NCBI GenBank assembly: GCA_002455915.1
Contig: DKLU01000148.1
Span: 1 to 12,762, forward strand
From: Chryseobacterium sp. UBA6632
GTDB lineage: Bacteria; Bacteroidota; Bacteroidia; Flavobacteriales; Weeksellaceae
Direction of reading: 5' to 3'
DNA length: 12,762 nucleotides
Below the pieces are notes generated by a model. That model had not been told where the DNA came from. It worked only from the letters and a program-made list of their open reading frames with translations, and did no database searches. Shown here piece after piece: positions 7,355 through 12,762 of the stretch (positions within the stretch are counted from its first letter, which is position 1; every line of letters starts with the position of its first letter). The position numbers and the translations under genes are program-made.

Positions 7355-7861
7355 ATGAAATTTAGATCAACATATCGCCCCATAATATTATACATTTTTC
7401 TACTGATATTCTTCGGTAGCCATTATAAAGCGCAGACCATAACTGTAACAGGTAATAATTGGGCACCCACGATTCCATCTATTACAGAAGCTGGAAGTAA
7501 TTATGCCGGAATTTATGAAAGTGCAACCAATCAGATAATACTTGCTGTAAGCGTTCCCCTATTATTAGGAACAGGGAGAGTTTCTGTACATTATGAAGCT
7601 AACCCAACCTGGAATAGCTCATTAATTTTATCCGGAAAAAGAACAAATAACGGAACGACAACTTGTGCTTTGTGCTCGATTACTGGTGGAACAGCTTATC
7701 AGACAATTACCCAAACTGCGATTGAGCTATTTCGGATACAAGCTATTTTAGCCCTAGGTTCTTATACGGGGATAAATATTCAACTACAATTAAGCGGCGT
7801 TTCGGTTACCATTCCAGCAGCAACGTATAGCAGCCGTGTCGTTTTTACTGTTGGACCTTAA
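7355..7861 (+). CDS. Small secreted protein with a CxxC pair, last gene of the surface operon
   Basis: A 168-aa protein I do not recognise, starting 10 bases after the preceding stop codon. It has a signal peptide with a long hydrophobic core (IILYIFLLIFF) and likely cleavage after A26 (YKA|QT). The mature chain opens with a short alternating strand (TITVTG, 28-33), as in the two small paralogues, but has none of their conserved blocks. It carries the only mature-region cysteines among the small proteins here, CALC at 104-107, which could form a tight disulfide. The rest is strand-rich and ends SSRVVFTVGP. The overall look is a single beta domain. Being last in the block and different from the repeated subunit, it may be a tip, adaptor or anchor component; this rests on context only. 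Confidence 0.8.
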   Translation: MKFRSTYRPIILYIFLLIFFGSHYKAQTITVTGNNWAPTIPSITEAGSNYAGIYESATNQIILAVSVPLLLGTGRVSVHYEANPTWNSSLILSGKRTNNGTTTCALCSITGGTAYQTITQTAIELFRIQAILALGSYTGINIQLQLSGVSVTIPAATYSSRVVFTVGP

Positions 7862-7868
7862 CTCAAAC

Positions 7869-7904
7869 AAAAAAAATTCCTTCCCATAAAAATGAAAAGG
7901 AATT
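7869..7904 (-). terminator. Terminator of the SusC/SusD operon
   Basis: An 8-bp stem pairs AATTCCTT at 7875-7882 with AAGGAATT at 7897-7904, and CAT/ATG pairing at 7885-7887/7892-7894 tightens the loop. On the minus strand the stem runs into eight T (7876-7869), which is a proper intrinsic terminator 30 bases beyond the SusD stop codon. On the plus strand the stem is followed by AAAAAG and not by T, so it is a weak terminator for the plus-strand operon ending at 7861. Confidence 0.75.
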
Positions 7905-7933
7905 AAAAAGTTTATAGTTCCACTATTATGCTC

Positions 7934-9841
7934 TTAATGCTTTGCCCACCACAATGGTGTTAAAACGGCATCTTCTCCTCCGAGTAGCTTAACGGCTTTA
8001 GAATAGCCATTTGGATCTGAGTTTCGGAAAGAACTAGGATATCTTAATCGTTGAGGAAAATTCTTAATGGAATTCGTCATATAATTTCCCGAATTAATAT
8101 TAGGTAAATTCACCAACGGAGTTTCAATAGCAGGATTTTCAAAAAACGGAAGTCCCAATCTTCTTTGATCATTCCATGATTCTAAAGGAAGCCAAGGAAC
8201 ATTCGCCAAATATTTTTGAGTAATAATTTTTGTTAGCTTGTCATTTTTAAATGCACCGTTCTTATAAATAGTATTTACCGGATAATTAACTGCTACGGAA
8301 ACCAAATTATTTGTTGCAGGATCTTTATATTGCATCGTATGTGTTGCTCCAGGTTCTGTTGTGTGTGAATATGACACAGAAGTACCATCTCTGTTATAAT
8401 CCGTCGAGTTTATATATTGACCATAAAATTGAGAAACACCATTATAATTAAAACTATCTTGTATTCCTTTATTATAAGCTGCTACGTCACTCATTGGTGT
8501 TGACCAACCTTTTAAAGCCGCCTCGGCAATTAAGAAATAAGACTCCCAGCTTGCAAAAAATATTCTGGAATTTGTACTTTCTCGATATTGTTTACCCAAG
8601 GCAGGAGCTCTTCCAATTAATCCTCTTAATCCATTTCTCTGTCCTTTTACTCCCCAGTTTCCTATTGTAAAGGCATTCCAAGTATTTACTGTATTAATTG
8701 TAGTAGTACTGTTATTAGCAAATGTAAGAGTTCCAGAATTTGTTGTTGCATCATTGGTGTACGACGGATAATAGGAATAAATAGGACTTGAAAAATCTCC
8801 AGGAATATAAAATGTTTTATAAGCTCTAGGATCTATTTTATTAGGAAGGCCATCTAGCCAATATCCTGCAGAAGGATCATTTGTAAGAGTTGTAAATTGT
8901 TCACTATACTTTACTCCGATATAATTATCTGCCCTTATGGCAGACGCCTGAGATGCGGGTAACTGGCTTGTAGAATTTATACCTCCTAAACCAATATATA
9001 AATTATTTAACGTTGCGGATAAGAGTTGCGGATTCCATTCTCTGGACATAACTCCCGTTAATGCGTCCCAGCCCGGTTTTTCAGCAATAGAAAAATTATC
9101 TGCACTTGTACTTATAAACATATTAGAATTAGCTGCTGCTTCAAACTCTGTTTTAGCTTTTGCGGGATCTACTTCAGAAATCCTCATGGCAATTCTCATA
9201 CGCATTGAATTGCCATATTTTACCCATTTAGTCCAATCCATTTTAAATGCCATATCATATTTAGCAATGTTATCTCCCGGAATAGGTTGGTTAAGATCCA
9301 TTTTGGCAGTAGCATCTTTTAGTTCATCTAAAATATAATAATATATATCTTTTTCAGAATTGAAACTAGGGTTTGATCCTTTAAAAGCCAAAATAGGTTG
9401 TGGCCCGAAATTATCGGAGAATTCACTCATTAAATAAGCTCTCCAAATACGTGAAGCCTGAATTAAATTATCATAATATGGCTGAGAATTTCCACTTGCT
9501 TTTTTTTCATTAGCGACTTCAATGGCTGTATTTGCATTATTCAACCACTCGGAAATATATTTCCAATACTCTACCGACCAAGAATCATTATCTGTAGCCC
9601 CAGCAATTCCCGTTGAAAGGTGTTGCCTTGCGGCAGTTTTCCAGTATAAGACAAAAACTCTTTCTGCAATATTAGGATCTTGCTGAGCTCCCAAGATAGA
9701 ATTATTTAAAAAGTACTGAGGTTCTACTTGGTTAACATTTGGAGATAATGGATTTACATTAATTTCTTCAAAGTCATTACATCCTGACAAAGCAATACAT
9801 GCAATTAAACTAGGAATTATATATTTTTTCATTTTAATCAT
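7934..9841 (-). CDS. SusD/RagB-family outer-membrane lipoprotein (SusD-like_2 type)
   Basis: This 635-aa surface lipoprotein should form the lid of the adjacent SusC-like transporter and bind its substrate. A lipoprotein signal peptide ends at LSGC, giving lipidated C21 when counted from 9841. The following NDFEE is acidic, like the surface-export signals of Bacteroidota lipoproteins. EEINVNPLSPN is a hallmark of SusD-like_2 proteins. Family features further in are the helix SRIFFASWESYFLIAEAAL and WNDQRRLGLP (556-565). QRLRYP (597-602) and the terminal TPLWW (628-632) complete the set. An alternative start at 9832 (MKKYIIPSL) gives an equally good signal peptide, and the sequence does not decide between them. 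It lies 9 bases after the SusC stop codon, so the two are co-transcribed. No glycosidase, peptidase or regulator is next to it, so the substrate is unknown. Confidence 0.93.
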   Translation of the reverse strand: MIKMKKYIIPSLIACIALSGCNDFEEINVNPLSPNVNQVEPQYFLNNSILGAQQDPNIAERVFVLYWKTAARQHLSTGIAGATDNDSWSVEYWKYISEWLNNANTAIEVANEKKASGNSQPYYDNLIQASRIWRAYLMSEFSDNFGPQPILAFKGSNPSFNSEKDIYYYILDELKDATAKMDLNQPIPGDNIAKYDMAFKMDWTKWVKYGNSMRMRIAMRISEVDPAKAKTEFEAAANSNMFISTSADNFSIAEKPGWDALTGVMSREWNPQLLSATLNNLYIGLGGINSTSQLPASQASAIRADNYIGVKYSEQFTTLTNDPSAGYWLDGLPNKIDPRAYKTFYIPGDFSSPIYSYYPSYTNDATTNSGTLTFANNSTTTINTVNTWNAFTIGNWGVKGQRNGLRGLIGRAPALGKQYRESTNSRIFFASWESYFLIAEAALKGWSTPMSDVAAYNKGIQDSFNYNGVSQFYGQYINSTDYNRDGTSVSYSHTTEPGATHTMQYKDPATNNLVSVAVNYPVNTIYKNGAFKNDKLTKIITQKYLANVPWLPLESWNDQRRLGLPFFENPAIETPLVNLPNINSGNYMTNSIKNFPQRLRYPSSFRNSDPNGYSKAVKLLGGEDAVLTPLWWAKH

Positions 9842-9850
9842 GTTTTTTTA

Positions 9851-12745
9851 TTAAAAGCCTAAAGTAAGAGTAAATAGATAAGATCTCATTGTTGGAAATG
9901 CAAAGTTTTCAAATCCTGTTGCATTCGAACTAATTGCAAAAATAGATTCGGGATCTATGCCTTTTGATTTACTGTAAATCATCCATACATTATTTGCCGT
10001 AAATGCAACTTTAGCAGATTTAAGTGCAAAATTTTGGAACAATTCTTTCGGAAAAGCGTAAGAAAGCTGAACATTTCTTAACCTAATATTGGTCGCATCA
10101 TATACATTTTGCTCAGTAATACCTAGGTTCCCGCTATGTATCGCCGTCCAATAATCCTGTTGGCTTACCTCTACATTATTTTGAGTGTAGTTTCCGTTGT
10201 TACCCACTACTCCATCTACTACAAAATTATCACGCTTTCCCCCCGGAGCAGTATCAGCAGCTAAACCTGTACGTTGAAGCGCAGCCTGAGTTCCTGAGAA
10301 GAATTTACCTCCAATTCTTCCATCAATTTGAAAAGACAATCCTATATTTTTATAAGAAAAACTATTGATAAATCCGAATAAAGCTCTTGGAGTTTGATCT
10401 CCCAAAAAGTAAGGTCCTCTGTCTATCTGAGGTAAGCCATTAGCTCCTAAAATAAGTTTTCCGTAAAAAGGACTATTGGTATCCTGAACTCTTAAAAACC
10501 TCGATCCATAAATAGCTCCGTATTTTCTACCAACTTCTGCAAATACTGCTATATCATCAAAACCAGCTAAAGGATATTTCAGTACCTCTCCATCTAGTTT
10601 ATCTATTGTATTGTTATTTTTAGAGAAATTAATATTAGCATTCCAAATAAATTTTTCATTTCGTATGATATCGGAATTTAGTACCACTTCAATACCTCTA
10701 TTTCTTATAAGTCCAGCACTAATTTTTCTATTATCATAACCAGAAAGTGGGTTCATAGGAAGGTCTAGCAACTGATCTTCTGCACGTGAATTATAATAAC
10801 TGAAATCTATTGAAACTCTATTGAATAGTTTTATATCAGCTCCAACTTCGAATATTTTTAGGCTTTCATTCCCTAAGTTAGGATTATAAAGCGTTTTCTG
10901 TCTTTCAGCAATAATATTTCCATTAGGATCTCTTTTGATAATATAAGTGTTATAAAGTTCATAAGGATCTAGAGAATTACCAGTAATAGCGTATGATGCC
11001 CTTAATTTTGCAAAACTTAAAATCTTAGATTTTTTGTTTGCTAGTTTTTCTATCATATCGGTTAAAACCAAAGAAGTACTGATAGAAGAATAGTTATAGG
11101 AACGTTTTTCTATACTTAATGTAGAAGACCAATCATTTCTGAATGTTCCGTTGATAAACCAGAAATTATCATAATTAATCTCCCCGGAAGCAAAAGCAGA
11201 ATTTATTTTTTTATTTAAAATAACTTCCGAATTTAAAGGGTTACCATCTGAATTATTAATATTAAATAAATTAGGGGCTACTAGTTTAGGAGCAGAAAGA
11301 TATATCGCATTTGTTCTAGATTCCATCATTTGCCCATACACGGAAAGTGAAGCATTCCATTTTCCAATAATATTATCTTTTTTAGCATTAATGCTGGCTA
11401 TATAGTTATTTTCGTAAAATTTTTCCTGACTGGTATTATATGAATTATCTAAACTGGAACCCGTCCACGTTCTCGAATTAGCCGCTAGAGAATAAATATC
11501 GGTTCCTAGTCTTGTATCTACACTTAGCCAATCATTAAATTGATACTTCAAATAACCACTTGCTATAAATCTATCTTTCTTATCTTCATTCAATCTATTA
11601 TATGCTGCCCAATAAGGATTAATTCCATCATTATTCAACCATATTTGTTTAACATTATTTTGGGTCATCCCTTCCTTATAATCAGTAATATTAACGTCTC
11701 TTGGCAATAACAAGACATTTGGATAATAATTACCCGCTCCTTGTCCTCCCGAAGGTCTATTATTAACATTTGTACTGATATACTGTACTTTTATATCAGA
11801 TGTCCATCTCTTTTGTGCACCAAAAACAGAATTGATTCTCGCCATAAAATTCCATCTTTCATACTTTGAATTAGGAATCATACTATTGTCGCTAAGATAA
11901 TTAGCTGAAGTATATAAGCTTGTACCTTCTCCTAAAGTTTCCTGAAAACTTAATGTATGTTGTGTATTTGTTCCGGTTCTAAAAAAATTAGCCAAATTAT
12001 CGTTGACTTTTGATCCATCTATTGAAGGTCCCCAACTTAAAGTAGAATTATCTCCTGCTGGATTTACCAAACCATTGCTTCCTCTTCCAAAAGAACTCTG
12101 CATTTCAGGTTTCATAAAAATATTTTCAAAACCTAAACTTGTTGAATAGGTAATACCCACTCCACCTTTCTTTTTGCCACTCTTCGTTGTGATCAAAATT
12201 ACACCATTTCCTGCCCTAGCACCGTATAACGCTGAAGCAGCCCCTCCTTTCAGAACAGAAACACTTTCAATATCATCGGGATTAATATCACTTAATCCAT
12301 TCCCCATATCAGTGTCAGGATTCCAAAAGTCATTATTTTTTACACTACTTTCTTGAGCCTTACCTTTTACACCCGCAGAATTATTGATAGGAATACCATC
12401 AACAACAATTAATGGTTGATTATCTCCTTTAATAGAATTAAAACCTCTTAAATTAATTCTAGAAGAAGCACCTGGACCGAAACCTCCTTTTATAACCTGA
12501 AGACCCGCAACTTTACCTACTAAGGCATTAGTAACATTATTTTCTTTAGCTTCTACTAAAGCCTGCCCTTTTACATCTTGAAAAGCATAACCTAGCGCTT
12601 TTTTCTCTTTTTTCACACCGTAAGCTGTAACAACTACTTCATCGATTTTAGTTGTTTTAAGAGAATCATTCTTCTGAGCATACAATCCGCCGAGAGAAAT
12701 CAAAGCAGATTGTAATAATCCGATTTTAAAAATTACTTTTTTCAT
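9851..12745 (-). CDS. SusC/RagA-family TonB-dependent outer-membrane transporter
   Basis: This 964-aa receptor imports an oligomeric nutrient across the outer membrane using TonB energy, with the SusD-like lipoprotein encoded just downstream. The signal peptide ends at LYA|Q (residue 23). A TonB box, IDEVVVTAYG, follows almost at once (34-43). The plug domain (about 45-190) contains VDGIPINN (115-122), INPDDIESVSVLKGGAASAL (154-173) and the usual GVILITTKSGKK. The remainder is the barrel, closing with LFTLTLGF so that the last residue is Phe. The carboxypeptidase-regulatory-like domain that many SusC proteins carry ahead of the TonB box is absent. With no signalling extension, control by a FecR-type anti-sigma factor is unlikely. 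Only 17 bases upstream of the start are visible, so its promoter lies outside. Family call is firm; substrate unknown. Confidence 0.95.
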   Translation of the reverse strand: MKKVIFKIGLLQSALISLGGLYAQKNDSLKTTKIDEVVVTAYGVKKEKKALGYAFQDVKGQALVEAKENNVTNALVGKVAGLQVIKGGFGPGASSRINLRGFNSIKGDNQPLIVVDGIPINNSAGVKGKAQESSVKNNDFWNPDTDMGNGLSDINPDDIESVSVLKGGAASALYGARAGNGVILITTKSGKKKGGVGITYSTSLGFENIFMKPEMQSSFGRGSNGLVNPAGDNSTLSWGPSIDGSKVNDNLANFFRTGTNTQHTLSFQETLGEGTSLYTSANYLSDNSMIPNSKYERWNFMARINSVFGAQKRWTSDIKVQYISTNVNNRPSGGQGAGNYYPNVLLLPRDVNITDYKEGMTQNNVKQIWLNNDGINPYWAAYNRLNEDKKDRFIASGYLKYQFNDWLSVDTRLGTDIYSLAANSRTWTGSSLDNSYNTSQEKFYENNYIASINAKKDNIIGKWNASLSVYGQMMESRTNAIYLSAPKLVAPNLFNINNSDGNPLNSEVILNKKINSAFASGEINYDNFWFINGTFRNDWSSTLSIEKRSYNYSSISTSLVLTDMIEKLANKKSKILSFAKLRASYAITGNSLDPYELYNTYIIKRDPNGNIIAERQKTLYNPNLGNESLKIFEVGADIKLFNRVSIDFSYYNSRAEDQLLDLPMNPLSGYDNRKISAGLIRNRGIEVVLNSDIIRNEKFIWNANINFSKNNNTIDKLDGEVLKYPLAGFDDIAVFAEVGRKYGAIYGSRFLRVQDTNSPFYGKLILGANGLPQIDRGPYFLGDQTPRALFGFINSFSYKNIGLSFQIDGRIGGKFFSGTQAALQRTGLAADTAPGGKRDNFVVDGVVGNNGNYTQNNVEVSQQDYWTAIHSGNLGITEQNVYDATNIRLRNVQLSYAFPKELFQNFALKSAKVAFTANNVWMIYSKSKGIDPESIFAISSNATGFENFAFPTMRSYLFTLTLGF

Positions 12746-12762
12746 ATAAAGTGTTTATTTAA

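Noticed and set aside
2594..7861. Type V (FimA/Mfa) fimbrial locus of Bacteroidota
   Set aside because: The small proteins have Sec-type signals without a lipobox cysteine and no FimA-like sequence, and the locus includes a large barrel that type V loci do not have.
7869..7904. Terminator of the plus-strand surface operon
   Set aside because: On the plus strand the hairpin is followed by A and not T, so the element fits the minus-strand SusC/SusD transcript; any use in the other direction would be weak.
12174..12356. Plus-strand open frame opposite the SusC plug region
   Set aside because: The overlapping minus strand encodes conserved SusC motifs and the short frame has no features of its own.

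Overview
The window looks like chromosomal DNA from a member of the Bacteroidota, most likely a flavobacterium of the Chryseobacterium/Weeksellaceae type. The evidence is the AT-rich composition, the absence of clear Shine-Dalgarno sites, exported proteins whose predicted mature ends start with Q just after A or S, a SusC/SusD outer-membrane pair, and a Tat-exported phosphocholine-type phospholipase C. The genus is an inference. No rRNA, tRNA, transposase, integrase or CRISPR array was seen.

Layout. (1) 5-2350 (+) encodes a phospholipase C with a twin-arginine signal and is closed by a strong intrinsic terminator at 2385-2416. (2) 2594-7861 (+) is a compact five-gene block. A small secreted beta-rich protein (192 aa) is followed by an intercistronic hairpin, a 266-aa secreted protein with two Ig-like domains, a 914-aa outer-membrane beta-barrel protein with Ig-like N-terminal and carboxypeptidase-regulatory-like C-terminal domains, a second small protein (178 aa) about 60% identical to the first, and a third, unrelated small secreted protein (168 aa). 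The last four genes overlap or are 10 bases apart. (3) 7934-12745 (-) is a convergent SusC/SusD pair, SusC first, ending in a terminator at 7869-7904 that works on the minus strand.

How the genes may work together. The five-gene block is the most interesting part. Its order of subunit, PapD-like two-domain periplasmic protein, outer-membrane barrel, paralogous subunit and odd small subunit copies the logic of a chaperone-usher fimbrial operon, yet none of the proteins is an obvious classical FimC, FimD or FimA. I read it as a candidate chaperone-usher-like surface-fibre system of Flavobacteriia. This is an inference from domain layout and gene order, not from any database match. The SusC/SusD pair is a TonB-dependent uptake system for an unknown oligomeric substrate. 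It has no enzyme or regulator inside the window that would reveal the substrate. The phospholipase C appears to be a separate transcription unit.
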